A stretch of 64,000 nt of DNA from Bradyrhizobium cytisi (GCF_008123515.1 NZ_VSSR01000037.1:24200-88199), one strand, 5' to 3'. Numbered from the stretch's first letter, positions 52,871 through 62,455 are shown. Numbers and translations are program-made. Notes: generated by a model from the sequence alone, not told the origin.

Positions 52871-54517
52871 ATGATGAGGAAGGCCTTTCTGCTCGGCACA
52901 GGCTTTGCGGCCCTTTGTGCAACCACGATTAGCCATCCCTTGAATGCTGCAACCATGGATGACGTCATTGCGCGCCTCGATGCGCTCGAGCGCAGCAACG
53001 CCAAGCTCGCGAAGGAGAACACGCAGCTTCGCGAACGCGTCAATCACATCGGCGAGTCGAAGGCCGCGGTGACAGCCGTCGCCCCGGCCTCGCCGAAGGG
53101 CAATCCGGTTCTGCACGCGGCGGTCGCGCCCTCACCAGCGCCTGCGCCTGAACACACCGTCGTCAGCATCGGCGGCGCTCCGCTCTACAGCAAGGCGCCC
53201 GGCGCCAATCCGTTCATCGACAACACGACCGTGACGCTCTACGGCCACGTCGACCTCTCGGGCGACATCTTCAATGCGGGCGTCTACGACCAGGGGACGA
53301 AATTCGGGGTCTCCAGCAACCTCACCTATTTCGGCGTTCGCGCGCGGCACAACCTCGATCCCTATGGCTATCCCGGATGGGCGGCCATCGCGCAATTCGA
53401 ATCCCTTGTGGAAGTCGCGGCCGTTCCGACCGAGCGCGCAGCGTTCGGCACGCGCGACAGCTTCCTCGGCATGGAAAGCCCCTGGGGCACGATCAAGGCC
53501 GGCAAGGCGGACACGCCCTACAAGAAGGCGACGGCGAAGTTCGATCCGTTCTCGGCCACGCTCGGCGACTACAACTCGATCATGGGCAACACCGGCGGCG
53601 ACCTCCGCGCCGAGTTCGATTGGCGCGCCGCGCATGCGATCTGGTATGAATCGCCGGTGTGGAACGGCTTCCAGGCCACCGTCATGCTATCGCCCGGACA
53701 GAACACGGCGAGGGACAACAGCGACTTTGCGCTCGGCGATTTCAACTGTCCTGCGACATCGTCGCGCGGCAGCGGCTCGGGCTTCCCGCTGACATCGGCG
53801 CCGGAAGGCTGCACCGACGGCTCCTACGGCAATCTCTACAGCGCGTCGCTGACCTACAATCAGGCCGGGTTCACGGGGGTCGCCGCCTACGAATTCCACG
53901 AAGGAACCAACCGAACCGGCGACGAGGCGGTGACACCCCTGAGCAACGGCGGCGTTCTGACCGTGCCGGCGGGCGCAGTCGGCATCGCCAACGAATGGGC
54001 AGCGAAAGTCGGCGCGGGCTACAAGTTCAACGACATGATCGGAAGCCTGCAGCTCTACGGCATCTACGAGATCATGCGCCGCGAGCACACGGTTGCCGCC
54101 TTCAACGAGCGCTCGCGCGACGGCTACTTCGTGAGCGCGACCCAGACGGTCGACAAATGGGACGTCAGCGCATCATGGGCTCACGCCAATGCGTCGCCTG
54201 GCTCGCCGGGCACCGGCGTCCTCAATGCCTATCCCACCCCCGGGGTCACGGTCTCCGCTCCAGCCGGTGCCGCCGACTTCGCGCTCAACAGTGTGGACTC
54301 AAGCGCAGACCAGTACGCACTCGGCGTGAAGTATCACTTCAGCCCGTTCGTGAGCTGGTACCTGGTGGGCAGCTATCTCCGCAACGGACCCGGCGCACAT
54401 TACTGCCTCGGCGTCAGCGGACACGGCTACGGCGTTTGCGGACGCGACGCCAACAACAACGTCGTTGCCGGCAACAAGGCCGAAGCGGTCACCACTGGCA
54501 TGACGTTCGACTTCTGA
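52871..54517 (+). CDS. Outer-membrane porin
   Basis: 548 residues. GAGGGGAAAC precedes ATG 52871 (a second ATG follows one codon later). A signal peptide (KAFLLGTGFAALCATT, cleavage near LNA-AT) is followed by a short predicted coiled coil (VIARLDALERSNAKLAKEN, QLRERVNHI) and an alpha-proteobacterial trimeric porin barrel. Barrel features are TLYGHVDLSGDIFN, YFGVRARHNLDPYG, SFLGMESPWGTIKAGKADTP and the C-terminal TTGMTFDF, the aromatic end recognised by the Bam complex. Confidence 0.93.
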   Translation: MMRKAFLLGTGFAALCATTISHPLNAATMDDVIARLDALERSNAKLAKENTQLRERVNHIGESKAAVTAVAPASPKGNPVLHAAVAPSPAPAPEHTVVSIGGAPLYSKAPGANPFIDNTTVTLYGHVDLSGDIFNAGVYDQGTKFGVSSNLTYFGVRARHNLDPYGYPGWAAIAQFESLVEVAAVPTERAAFGTRDSFLGMESPWGTIKAGKADTPYKKATAKFDPFSATLGDYNSIMGNTGGDLRAEFDWRAAHAIWYESPVWNGFQATVMLSPGQNTARDNSDFALGDFNCPATSSRGSGSGFPLTSAPEGCTDGSYGNLYSASLTYNQAGFTGVAAYEFHEGTNRTGDEAVTPLSNGGVLTVPAGAVGIANEWAAKVGAGYKFNDMIGSLQLYGIYEIMRREHTVAAFNERSRDGYFVSATQTVDKWDVSASWAHANASPGSPGTGVLNAYPTPGVTVSAPAGAADFALNSVDSSADQYALGVKYHFSPFVSWYLVGSYLRNGPGAHYCLGVSGHGYGVCGRDANNNVVAGNKAEAVTTGMTFDF

Positions 54518-54534
54518 CCGGAAGAGAAGACAGC

Positions 54535-54556
54535 GGGGAGCCGGTCGCGGCTCCCC
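54535..54556. terminator. Hairpin between the convergent porin and gor genes
   Basis: GGGGAGCCG (54535-54543), loop GTCG, CGGCTCCCC (54548-54556): a perfect 9-bp stem. No T-run follows. Likely a bidirectional transcript end. Confidence 0.6.
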
Positions 54557-54567
54557 GTCGTGAGCGC

Positions 54568-55968
54568 CTACTCCGCCGCCAGGCGCACGTGGCGCGCGGT
54601 CGGTGTGCGCATCGTCACCAGCTCTTCGGCCGCGGTCGGATGCAGCGCGATGGTCGCATCGAAATCGGCCTTGGTCGCCTTCATCTTCACCGCAATCGCG
54701 ACCACTTGCGTGACCTCGGCGGCACCATCGCCGACGATGTGACAGCCAAGCACGCGGTCGGTCGAGCCATCGACGACGAGCTTCATCAGCACGCGGGTAT
54801 CACGGCCCGACATCGTCGCCTTGATCGGGCGGAACGTCGTCTTGTAGATGTCGACGTGGCTGAACTGCGCGCGCGCTTCGGTTTCCGTCAGGCCGACGGT
54901 GCCGACCTCCGGCTGCGAGAACACCGCGGTCGGGATGGTGGAATGATCGACCTGCACCGTACGCTTGCCGAACACGGTGTCGGCAAAGGCATGGCCCTCG
55001 CGGATCGCGACCGGCGTCAAATTGTGGCGATGGGTGACGTCGCCGATCGCGTAGATGCTGTCGACCGAGCTCTTCGAGAAATGATCGACCGCGATACCGC
55101 CATTCCTGGGGTTGATGGCGACGCCGGCCTTCTCCAGGCCGAGATTGGCCACCGCCGGATGACGGCCGATCGCGAACATCACCTGGTCGGACGCGAGGCT
55201 CGATCCGTTCGACAGATGCGTGGTGAATTCCTCGCCATTGCGATCGAAATGGCGATCGACCCTGTTCACTGTGCAGCCGGTGAGAATGGTGATGCCCTGC
55301 TTCTCCATCTCGCTGCGGACGTGCGCACGGACGTCTTCGTCGAAGCCGCGCAGAATATTGTCGCCGCGATAAATCACGGTGACGTCGGAGCCGAAGCCGG
55401 CGAAGATGCCGGCGAACTCCAGCGCGATATAGCCGCCGCCCTGGATCACGATCCGCTTCGGAAGCTTCTTCAGATGAAATGCCTCGTTGGACGAGATCAC
55501 ATGCTCGATGCCCGGGATCGCCGCGCCGTGATTGGGCGCGCCACCGGTGGCGATCAGAATGTATTTTGCGGTGATCTTCCTGTCGTCTGCGAGCAGGCGA
55601 ATGGTGTGCCTGTCCTCGATCAGCGCCCGACTCTTGACGATCCGCGCGCCCGACTTCTCGACGTTGGCCGTGTAGGCCGCCTCCAGCCGCGCGATTTCCT
55701 TGTCCTTGTTGGCAATCAGCGTCGGCCAGTCGAAGGTGGCGGACGGAACGGTCCAGCCGAAGCCGGCGGCATCCTCGAGCTCTTGACGGAAATGCGAGCC
55801 GATCACGAACAGCTTCTTCGGCACGCAGCCGCGGATCACGCAGGTGCCGCCCATGCGGTACTCTTCCGCGATCATCACGCGGGCGCCGTATCCGGCCGCG
55901 ATGCGGGCGGCACGCACGCCGCCCGAACCGCCACCGATGACAAAGAGGTCGACGTCGAATTCAGCCAT
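54568..55968 (-). CDS. gor: Glutathione-disulfide reductase
   Basis: 466 residues from ATG 55968. FAD-binding GGGSGGVRAARIAAGYGAR, the redox-active disulfide GGTCVIRGCVPKKLF (Cys 43 and 48), the NADPH domain VIQGGGYIALEFAG with VIYRGDNILRGFD, and the C-terminal catalytic HPTAAEELVTM are all present. It reduces GSSG with NADPH in the cytoplasm. Next upstream on the same strand is the DUF2059-rpiA pair, 79 nt away. Confidence 0.95.
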   Translation of the reverse strand: MAEFDVDLFVIGGGSGGVRAARIAAGYGARVMIAEEYRMGGTCVIRGCVPKKLFVIGSHFRQELEDAAGFGWTVPSATFDWPTLIANKDKEIARLEAAYTANVEKSGARIVKSRALIEDRHTIRLLADDRKITAKYILIATGGAPNHGAAIPGIEHVISSNEAFHLKKLPKRIVIQGGGYIALEFAGIFAGFGSDVTVIYRGDNILRGFDEDVRAHVRSEMEKQGITILTGCTVNRVDRHFDRNGEEFTTHLSNGSSLASDQVMFAIGRHPAVANLGLEKAGVAINPRNGGIAVDHFSKSSVDSIYAIGDVTHRHNLTPVAIREGHAFADTVFGKRTVQVDHSTIPTAVFSQPEVGTVGLTETEARAQFSHVDIYKTTFRPIKATMSGRDTRVLMKLVVDGSTDRVLGCHIVGDGAAEVTQVVAIAVKMKATKADFDATIALHPTAAEELVTMRTPTARHVRLAAE

Positions 55969-56047
55969 TGTCCACTCCGACCTCTTCAACCCGAACCGCG
56001 ACGCGCTTTGGGGCTTCCTGATCAGCTATCCTGTCAGATAGGTATTG

Positions 56048-56560
56048 TCACATTTCCTTGCCACGCTTCTTCATCTCGGCGCGGAACGCGCTCGCGACGA
56101 CCTCGGAGAAGTTCTGCGCCCACGCGTTCATGACCTGCATGCTGAGGCTGATGGCCTTGGGCTCGTTGGTGATCAGCTTCTGGCCGAGCGGCGACTTGTA
56201 GAACGCGACGAGATCCTTCAGCTCCTGCTCGGTGAACTCGCCGGCATAGACCCCCACCATGCCATCGCCGATCTCCTGCTCGCGGCCGGCAAGCTGCTTG
56301 GTGATGATCGGGGCGAGCTCGTTGAGATCCTTCTGATAGTTGAGATTCTGGCCGATCAGCGTGCCCTTGACCTTCTCCACCATGCCGGGCACGGCGTTGG
56401 CGTACATCGCGCTGGCGTTCTTCAGCGTCAAAATCTCCCTCGCCGCCGCAATCGACGCCGCAGAGGGTGCTGCCGGCTGCTGCGCGGTCGCAGGCGCTGC
56501 CCCCAGTGCGAGCGCGAAGGCGAGGCACGCAGCAGGCACGATCTTCAAAACACTCTTCAT
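56048..56560 (-). CDS. Periplasmic DUF2059-family protein
   Basis: 170 residues from ATG 56560, with AAAGGAG 6-7 nt upstream. A signal peptide (KIVPAACLAFALALGAAPAT, cleavage near ATA-QQ) precedes the DUF2059 helical domain (FTEQELKDLVAFYKSPLGQK, MQVMNAWAQNFSEV). The family is widespread in proteobacteria with no known activity. Its ribosome-binding site overlaps the end of rpiA (1-nt gap), so it is co-transcribed. Confidence 0.88.
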   Translation of the reverse strand: MKSVLKIVPAACLAFALALGAAPATAQQPAAPSAASIAAAREILTLKNASAMYANAVPGMVEKVKGTLIGQNLNYQKDLNELAPIITKQLAGREQEIGDGMVGVYAGEFTEQELKDLVAFYKSPLGQKLITNEPKAISLSMQVMNAWAQNFSEVVASAFRAEMKKRGKEM

Positions 56561-56561
56561 T

Positions 56562-57281
56562 CTAGTCTCCTTTCGGCTTTCGCCGTTCAATCACGCGAAT
56601 TCCTTCGCCACCCGCCAAAACAGCCGAGCTGGCCAAGCCGATGAACAACCCATGCTCGACCACGCCGGGGATCGCGCTCAACGCCCTGGCGAGGCTGGGC
56701 GGATCCACAATACGTCCGAGCTGGGCATCGACGATCCAGTGGCCGCCATCGGTGACGAAAACGTGGCCATCCTTGTCCCCGCCCTTGGCCTTGCGAACCG
56801 CCATTTGCCCGGAAACGCCGCATTCCGCAAATGCCTTCTCGATCGCCCGACGCGTCGCGCCGAGCCCGAACGGAATGACCTCGATGGGCAGCGGAAAGCC
56901 GCCGAGCGTCGGCACCCATTTGGTGTCGTCGGCAATCACGATCATGCGATCCGAGGCGGCCGCCACGATCTTCTCACGCAGCAGCGCACCGCCACCGCCC
57001 TTGATCAGGTTGAGCTCGGGATCGATCTCGTCGGCGCCGTCGACGGTAATGTCGAGATGCTCGATCTCATCCAGCGTCGTCAGCGGCACGCCGCAACGCT
57101 CCGCATCGGCGCGGGTCGCCTCCGAGGTCGGCACGCCGATCACCTTGAGTCCGGCGGCGACGCGTTCGCCCAGCAGCTCGACAAAATGCTTGGCGGTCGA
57201 GCCGGTGCCGAGGCCGAGCTGCATGCCGTCACGCACCTCTTCCAGCGCGCGCGCCGCAGCCTGCCGCTTCAACTGGTCCAT
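56562..57281 (-). CDS. rpiA: Ribose-5-phosphate isomerase A
   Basis: 239 residues from ATG 57281; GTG 57287 is also possible. The catalytic regions are ELLGERVAAGLKVIGVPTSE, DGADEIDPELNLIKGGGGAL (with the essential Asp and Glu residues) and LREKIVAAASDRMIVIAD. Interconverts ribose 5-phosphate and ribulose 5-phosphate. Starts a two-gene operon with the DUF2059 gene. Confidence 0.96.
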   Translation of the reverse strand: MDQLKRQAAARALEEVRDGMQLGLGTGSTAKHFVELLGERVAAGLKVIGVPTSEATRADAERCGVPLTTLDEIEHLDITVDGADEIDPELNLIKGGGGALLREKIVAAASDRMIVIADDTKWVPTLGGFPLPIEVIPFGLGATRRAIEKAFAECGVSGQMAVRKAKGGDKDGHVFVTDGGHWIVDAQLGRIVDPPSLARALSAIPGVVEHGLFIGLASSAVLAGGEGIRVIERRKPKGD

Positions 57282-57453
57282 GTTCACGTTTGGGCTCGCC
57301 TCTCAAATCAGGAGTGCCGCAGGTATCGTCGGCCGCGGCGGGCCTATGTAGCCTCGTTTTTCCCCGGAGAACAGGGTCTGGGAACAGGCCTATAAGCCGA
57401 TCTTATGATCCCGCCCCTTGCGCCGGTACGGCCGGGCCGTTAGCGCTGGGACC

Positions 57454-58152
57454 ATGACCTCCCCCTACACCCTCGTCTTCGATCTCGACGGCACGCTTGT
57501 GGATACGGCGCCCGACCTGATCACTGCGCTAAATCACGTGCTCGACCGCGAAGGCCTGCCGCCGGTGCCGATGGCCTCGGCCCGCAACATGATCGGCGCC
57601 GGCGCCCGCAAGCTGATCGAGCGGGGCCTGGAGGCCGAGGGCCGCACGGTCACGCCGGCCGACATGGACCGGATGACGGCAGATTTCATCGCCTATTACG
57701 CCGACCATATCGCGGTCGAATCGCAGCCCTTCGAGGGGCTGCTGGACGCGCTCGACCTGTTTGCGGCTCAGGGCCATCGTCTCGCGGTCTGCACCAACAA
57801 GCTGGAATGGCTGTCGAAGCGGCTCCTGGACCAGCTTGACCTGAGCCGGCGGTTCGCGGCGATCTGCGGCGCGGACACTTTTGGGGTCCAGAAGCCCGAT
57901 CCGACCATTTTCCGCGAGACCGTGGCGCGGGCCGGCGGCGAGGTCAAAGCCAGCATCATGGTCGGCGACGCCGGGACCGATGTCGGCGTCGCCCGGCGCG
58001 CCGGGGTGCCCGTGATCGGGGTCAGTTTCGGCTACACGGACGTGCCGATCGCCGATCTGAAGCCGGACCGGCTGATCCATCACATGCGCGACCTGCCGGC
58101 CGCCGCCCACAGCCTGATGACGGTTTCGGCGCCAGGCAAGGCCCTGATATAG
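57454..58152 (+). CDS. gph: Phosphoglycolate phosphatase (HAD superfamily)
   Basis: 232 residues. The HAD motifs are intact: FDLDGTLVDTAPDL (nucleophile Asp 10, acid Asp 12), VCTNKLEW (motif II), GVQKPDPTIF (motif III Lys) and MVGDAGTDVGVARRAG (motif IV). The cap and length match Gph/CbbZ, which removes phosphate from 2-phosphoglycolate; other phosphate esters are possible. It stands alone, divergent from rpiA. Confidence 0.92.
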   Translation: MTSPYTLVFDLDGTLVDTAPDLITALNHVLDREGLPPVPMASARNMIGAGARKLIERGLEAEGRTVTPADMDRMTADFIAYYADHIAVESQPFEGLLDALDLFAAQGHRLAVCTNKLEWLSKRLLDQLDLSRRFAAICGADTFGVQKPDPTIFRETVARAGGEVKASIMVGDAGTDVGVARRAGVPVIGVSFGYTDVPIADLKPDRLIHHMRDLPAAAHSLMTVSAPGKALI

Positions 58153-58251
58153 CTGGGTTATTTCATGGAACCCCGCGTTAACCATCTATTAACTATGCGC
58201 GCTCCGCCGGTTGCTTGCCTCAGGCGACGCTCCTAAGGTCCGGACGGGGTA

Positions 58252-58767
58252 ATGTGGCGGTTCGTCGCAGTAAAGTGGATGGTCATGCGTCGTGTCATCG
58301 CGATTGCGCTAGCGGGAGCGAGCCTGGGTGGCTGCTCCTCGATGTCTTGGGACATGTTCAAATCGGCACCGCCAACGGTCCAGGTCCGGCTCGAATCCAA
58401 CCCCCCGGGGGCCGACGCCAGGACGTCGCTCGGACCGGGCTGCAAGACCCCCTGCTCGGTCTCGGTTCCCGCGCCGGAGGCTCCGTTCGCCGTCGACTAC
58501 GCCCTCAATAAGTACCAGCCGACCAGCGTGCCGGTGAACGTGATCAAGAATCCCGGCGATTTCACCACGCCCGCCTCGGTGACCACCGATCCAAACCCGG
58601 TGTTCGCGGAGCTTCAGCCGGCGGTGCCGCCCAAGCCCGCGAAGAAGAAGCCGCACCGGCCGAAGAGGCCGAAACCGGCCGCAGCCGCACCCGCCGCGGC
58701 GCCGGCCGATGCTGCAGCGCCCGCAGCCGGTTCTGCGTTCCCCGATCCGAATGCGGGCAAGCGTTAA
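58252..58767 (+). CDS. Lipoprotein with PEGA-like region
   Basis: 171 residues. A lipobox LGGC follows a short hydrophobic helix (VIAIALAGASLGGCSSM). The mature part has a PEGA-like segment (VQVRLESNPPGADARTSLGP, CKTPCSVSVP) and a Lys/Pro/Ala-rich tail. The start is uncertain (58252, 58279 or 58285); ACGGGG before the first favours 58252. The stop overlaps a tandem repeat (58758-58799). Confidence 0.82.
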   Translation: MWRFVAVKWMVMRRVIAIALAGASLGGCSSMSWDMFKSAPPTVQVRLESNPPGADARTSLGPGCKTPCSVSVPAPEAPFAVDYALNKYQPTSVPVNVIKNPGDFTTPASVTTDPNPVFAELQPAVPPKPAKKKPHRPKRPKPAAAAPAAAPADAAAPAAGSAFPDPNAGKR

Positions 58768-58799
58768 TCCAAGCGTTGTCAATCCAAGCGTTGTTAATC
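58758..58799. repeat. Three-copy short tandem repeat
   Basis: CAAGCGTTAATC, CAAGCGTTGTCAATC and CAAGCGTTGTTAATC follow one another (units of 12, 15 and 15 nt). The first overlaps the stop of the lipoprotein gene. It looks like a slippage product and lies 119 nt before moaA. Confidence 0.75.
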
Positions 58800-58917
58800 T
58801 ATGTATACCACCCGATTGTCCTCTGCCTGCGCGATGCTTAGATTGCGTCCGGAGCATCGCTGAAGCAAAGATGCGTCCGTCGCCGTAAGTGACCAGGCAG
58901 TTGGCAAGGCAGTTGGT

Positions 58918-59952
58918 ATGAACGGATCTCCCGCGACCTCCCGCACCGCGCTCTCGAGCGCGATGACCGATCCGTTCGGGCGGACCATCACTTACCTGCG
59001 CGTCTCCGTCACCGATCGCTGCGATCTGCGCTGCTTCTATTGCATGTCGGAAGACATGACGTTCCTGCCCAAGGCCGATCTGCTGACGCTCGAGGAACTC
59101 GACCGGCTCTGTTCCGCCTTCATCGCCAAGGGCGTGAAGAAGCTGCGGCTCACCGGCGGCGAGCCGCTGGTCCGGCGCAACGTGATGTCGCTGGTACGTT
59201 CGCTGTCGCGCCATCTCGCCAGCGGCGCGCTGGGCGAGCTGACGCTGACCACCAACGGCACGCAACTCGCAAAACATGCCCGGGAGCTCGCCGATTGTGG
59301 CGTTCGCCGCATCAACGTCTCGCTCGACACGCTCGATCCCAGGAAGTTTCGCGAGATCACGCGCTGGGGCGAGATCGACAAGGTGCACGAGGGTATCGAA
59401 GCCGCGCGCGCCGCTGGCCTCGCGGTGAAGATCAACGCGGTGGCGCTGAAGAACCTCAACGAGGACGAGCTCCCCGATCTGATGCGCTGGGCCCATGGCA
59501 AGGGCATGGGCCTCACCCTGATCGAGGTCATGCCGATGGGCGAGATCGGTTCGGGCCGTATCGACCAGTACCTGCCGCTGTCGCTGGTGCGCGCGCGGCT
59601 CGCCCAGCAGTTCACGCTGACGGACCTCGCGGAAAGCACCGGCGGCCCGGCGCGCTACGTCAGTGTCGCCGAGACCGGCGGCAAGCTCGGCTTCATCACG
59701 CCGATGACCCATAATTTCTGCGAATCCTGCAACCGGGTGCGCATCACCTGCACGGGCACGCTGCACACCTGCCTGGGCCACGAGGATGCCTCCGATTTGC
59801 GCAAACCTCTGCGTGCATCCGACGACGACACGCTGCTTGCGGCTGCGATCGATCGCGCCATCGGGCTGAAGCCCAAGGGCCACGATTTCATCATCGACCG
59901 CCGCCACGACCGTCCCAGCGTCTCCCGGCACATGAGCGTGACCGGCGGCTAG
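58918..59952 (+). CDS. moaA: GTP 3',8-cyclase MoaA
   Basis: First step of molybdenum cofactor synthesis, converting GTP to 3',8-cyclo-7,8-dihydro-GTP by a radical-SAM reaction. 344 residues. The N-terminal [4Fe-4S] motif CDLRCFYC (Cys 35, 39, 42), the C-terminal cluster FCESCNRVRITCTGTLHTC and the final GG are all present. No partner moa genes are in the window. The ribosome-binding site is weak. Confidence 0.96.
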   Translation: MNGSPATSRTALSSAMTDPFGRTITYLRVSVTDRCDLRCFYCMSEDMTFLPKADLLTLEELDRLCSAFIAKGVKKLRLTGGEPLVRRNVMSLVRSLSRHLASGALGELTLTTNGTQLAKHARELADCGVRRINVSLDTLDPRKFREITRWGEIDKVHEGIEAARAAGLAVKINAVALKNLNEDELPDLMRWAHGKGMGLTLIEVMPMGEIGSGRIDQYLPLSLVRARLAQQFTLTDLAESTGGPARYVSVAETGGKLGFITPMTHNFCESCNRVRITCTGTLHTCLGHEDASDLRKPLRASDDDTLLAAAIDRAIGLKPKGHDFIIDRRHDRPSVSRHMSVTGG

Positions 59953-60124
59953 TTGACCCGCCGACGCCCGGGCAATTTCCCTTAACTATCAGCAAACTTC
60001 CAATTGACGGACGGCACGCCCGCTGGTTTTGTGCGGCGGCCTCATGCCTGCGCGGCGAGACAAGCCGAGCGCGCCGAGTCGGCGCAGACAAGACGGCCGG
60101 GGCACAAGCGGGGAGGACCTATCA

Positions 60125-60706
60125 TTGACAGCGCTCCTGAAATTGAGCGGCAGGATCGACGCGTTTACACGCTGGACCGGCAAGCGCCTGGCCTGGCTGA
60201 TTCTGGTCGCCGTCATCATCTCGGCGGCAAATGCGATCGTGCGCAAGGCCTTCGACACCTCGTCCAATTCCTGGCTCGAGCTACAGTGGGTCCTGTTCAG
60301 CATCGTGTTCCTGCTGTGCTCATCCTGGACGCTGCTCGACAACGAGCACATCCGGATCGATATCGTCAACGCCATGCTACCGAAGCCGGTTCGCAACATC
60401 ATTGACGTGATCGGACACCTTTTCTTCCTGATCCCGCTGACGGTCGTCATGCTTGTCACCGGCGTGCCTTTCTTCCTGCGCTCGTTCCAGATCAACGAGC
60501 AATCAGGCAATGCCGGCGGCCTCCCGCAATGGCCGGCCAAGTCACTCGTCATGATCGGCTTCGCGCTGCTGCTCGTGCAGGCCATCTCCGAGGTGATTAA
60601 ACGGGTCGCCATCATGCGCGGCATGATTCCGGATCCGCACGAGTCGCAGATTTCGGCGCTGGAGGCCGAAGTCGAGCACCTCGTTGAAGCGATCGAAAAA
60701 AAGTAG
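60125..60706 (+). CDS. TRAP transporter small permease (DctQ type)
   Basis: 193 residues if translation starts at TTG 60125, preceded by GGAGG at 8 nt; the upstream ATG at 60029 adds a non-membrane leader. Four membrane helices are predicted (LAWLILVAVIISAANAIV, LQWVLFSIVFLLCSSWTLL, IIDVIGHLFFLIPLTVVMLV, SLVMIGFALLLVQAISEV), with the motif NEHIRIDIVNAMLP. It works with the DctM gene 29 nt downstream to import organic acids with Na+ or H+. Confidence 0.85.
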   Translation: MTALLKLSGRIDAFTRWTGKRLAWLILVAVIISAANAIVRKAFDTSSNSWLELQWVLFSIVFLLCSSWTLLDNEHIRIDIVNAMLPKPVRNIIDVIGHLFFLIPLTVVMLVTGVPFFLRSFQINEQSGNAGGLPQWPAKSLVMIGFALLLVQAISEVIKRVAIMRGMIPDPHESQISALEAEVEHLVEAIEKK

Positions 60707-60735
60707 TTGGCGAGCGGCCTTCGTAGGGAGATTCA

Positions 60736-62391
60736 ATGACCGCGTTTATTATCGCCAATATGGCGCCGATCATGTTTGCGTCGCTGGTGTTCGTGCTGCT
60801 GCTCGGCTATCCGGCGGCGTTTTCACTCGGTGCCGTAGGCCTGTTCTACGCCGTGATCGGCATCGAGCTCGGTCAATTCCATCCGGACTTTCTCCAGGCC
60901 CTGCCCGAGCGCGTCTACGGCGTAATGAACAACGACACGCTGCTAGCTATTCCGTTCTTCACTTTCATGGGGCTGGTGCTGGAGCGTTCCGGCATGGCCG
61001 AAGATCTGCTCGATACGATCGGCCAATTGTTCGGCACCATCCGCGGCGGCCTCGCCTATGCCGTCGTTTTCGTCGGCGCGCTGCTCGCGGCCACGACCGG
61101 CGTGGTCGCCGCATCGGTGATCTCGATGGGCCTGATCTCGCTGCCGATCATGCTGCGCTACGGCTACGACCGCCGCGTTGCGACCGGCATCATCGCCGCG
61201 TCCGGCACGCTGGCGCAGATCATCCCGCCTTCGCTCGTTCTGATCGTGATGGCTGACCAGCTCGGCAAGTCGGTCGGCGACATGTACGAGGGTGCATTCA
61301 TTCCGGGTCTCGTGCTCGCAGGCCTCTATGCCGGCTACGCTTTTCTCGTCAGCTTGATCTTTCCAAAAGCGGTGCCGGGTCTTCCGAAGGAGGCGATCGG
61401 CTTCCGGGAGGACAGCGGCAGCCGCGGCCTGACGTCGCTCGGCGTGCTGTTCCTTGCGAGCTGCGTCTTCGGCTGGTTCATGATGCGGAATTCGGAGACG
61501 CATGGCGCCGACTTCGTCGTGCTGAGCATGTTCTTCGGCATCATCTTCGCGTTCGCCGTCGCCGTCGTGAACTGGATCATCGACAAGCTCACGGGCTTCC
61601 GTTTCCTTTCGAAAATGGCGCAGCAGACTACCTTCGTGATGGTGCCGCCGCTGTTCCTGATTTTCCTAGTGCTGGGCACGATCTTCATCGGCATCGCTAC
61701 CCCGACAGAAGGCGGCGCGATGGGGGCCGCCGGCGCCCTGATTCTCGGTGCCGCGAAGCGGCGGCTGAACTGGGACCTGGTTCGCCAGGCCACCGAATCG
61801 ACGGCCAAGCTGTCTGCCTTCGTCGTTTTCATTCTGGTCGGCGCGCGCGTGTTCTCGCTCACCTTCTACGGCGTCAGCGGCCACGTCTGGGTCGAGCATC
61901 TCCTGACCTCGCTGCCCGGCGGTCAGATCGGTTTCCTGCTCTTCGTCAACGCCTTCGTGTTCGTGCTGGCGTTCTTCCTCGACTTCTTCGAGCTCGCCTT
62001 CATTGTAATCCCCTTGCTCGGCCCCGCCGCCGAGCATCTCGGCATCGACCTGATCTGGTTCGGCGTCATTCTCGGCGTGAACATGCAGACCTCGTTCATG
62101 CACCCGCCGTTCGGCTTCGCATTGTTCTATCTGCGCTCGGTCGCGCCGAAGGAGCGCTATAATGACCGCGTCACCGGCAAGCGCATGGAGCCGGTCACGA
62201 CCGGCCAGATCTATTGGGGCGCGGTGCCATTCGTGGTGATCCAGGTCATCATGGTCGTGCTCGTGATCATGTTCCCGTCGATGGTGATGCACTACAAGGG
62301 CGTGCAGTCGACCGTCGATCCGAACACCATCAAGATCGAGATCCCGCAAATCGATCTGCCGCCACTCGATTTCGGCCAGCCACAGAAGTAG
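60736..62391 (+). CDS. TRAP transporter large permease (DctM type)
   Basis: 551 residues with about 13 membrane helices. Typical DctM segments are LAIPFFTFMGLVLERSGMAE, GALLAATTGVVAASVISMGL, PIMLRYGYDRRVATGIIAAS and LGTIFIGIATPTEGGAMGAA. The C-terminus has a periplasmic or cytosolic tail rich in isoleucine and proline. No DctP-type substrate-binding gene lies next to it in this window. Confidence 0.93.
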   Translation: MTAFIIANMAPIMFASLVFVLLLGYPAAFSLGAVGLFYAVIGIELGQFHPDFLQALPERVYGVMNNDTLLAIPFFTFMGLVLERSGMAEDLLDTIGQLFGTIRGGLAYAVVFVGALLAATTGVVAASVISMGLISLPIMLRYGYDRRVATGIIAASGTLAQIIPPSLVLIVMADQLGKSVGDMYEGAFIPGLVLAGLYAGYAFLVSLIFPKAVPGLPKEAIGFREDSGSRGLTSLGVLFLASCVFGWFMMRNSETHGADFVVLSMFFGIIFAFAVAVVNWIIDKLTGFRFLSKMAQQTTFVMVPPLFLIFLVLGTIFIGIATPTEGGAMGAAGALILGAAKRRLNWDLVRQATESTAKLSAFVVFILVGARVFSLTFYGVSGHVWVEHLLTSLPGGQIGFLLFVNAFVFVLAFFLDFFELAFIVIPLLGPAAEHLGIDLIWFGVILGVNMQTSFMHPPFGFALFYLRSVAPKERYNDRVTGKRMEPVTTGQIYWGAVPFVVIQVIMVVLVIMFPSMVMHYKGVQSTVDPNTIKIEIPQIDLPPLDFGQPQK

Positions 62392-62455
62392 CTGACGCGG
62401 ACCGTCTGGCCTCTGCGTTCCAGGGCAATCACATATGGGAGCGATTCCCGTGTGG

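Noticed and set aside
53659..56133. A 824-codon frame that spans the porin, the intergenic hairpin and antisense gor.
   Set aside because: Out of frame with the porin and opposite to gor; no conserved sequence.
58768..58917. A molybdenum cofactor riboswitch upstream of moaA.
   Set aside because: I could not see its conserved helices or the core sequences; only a tandem repeat and unstructured sequence.
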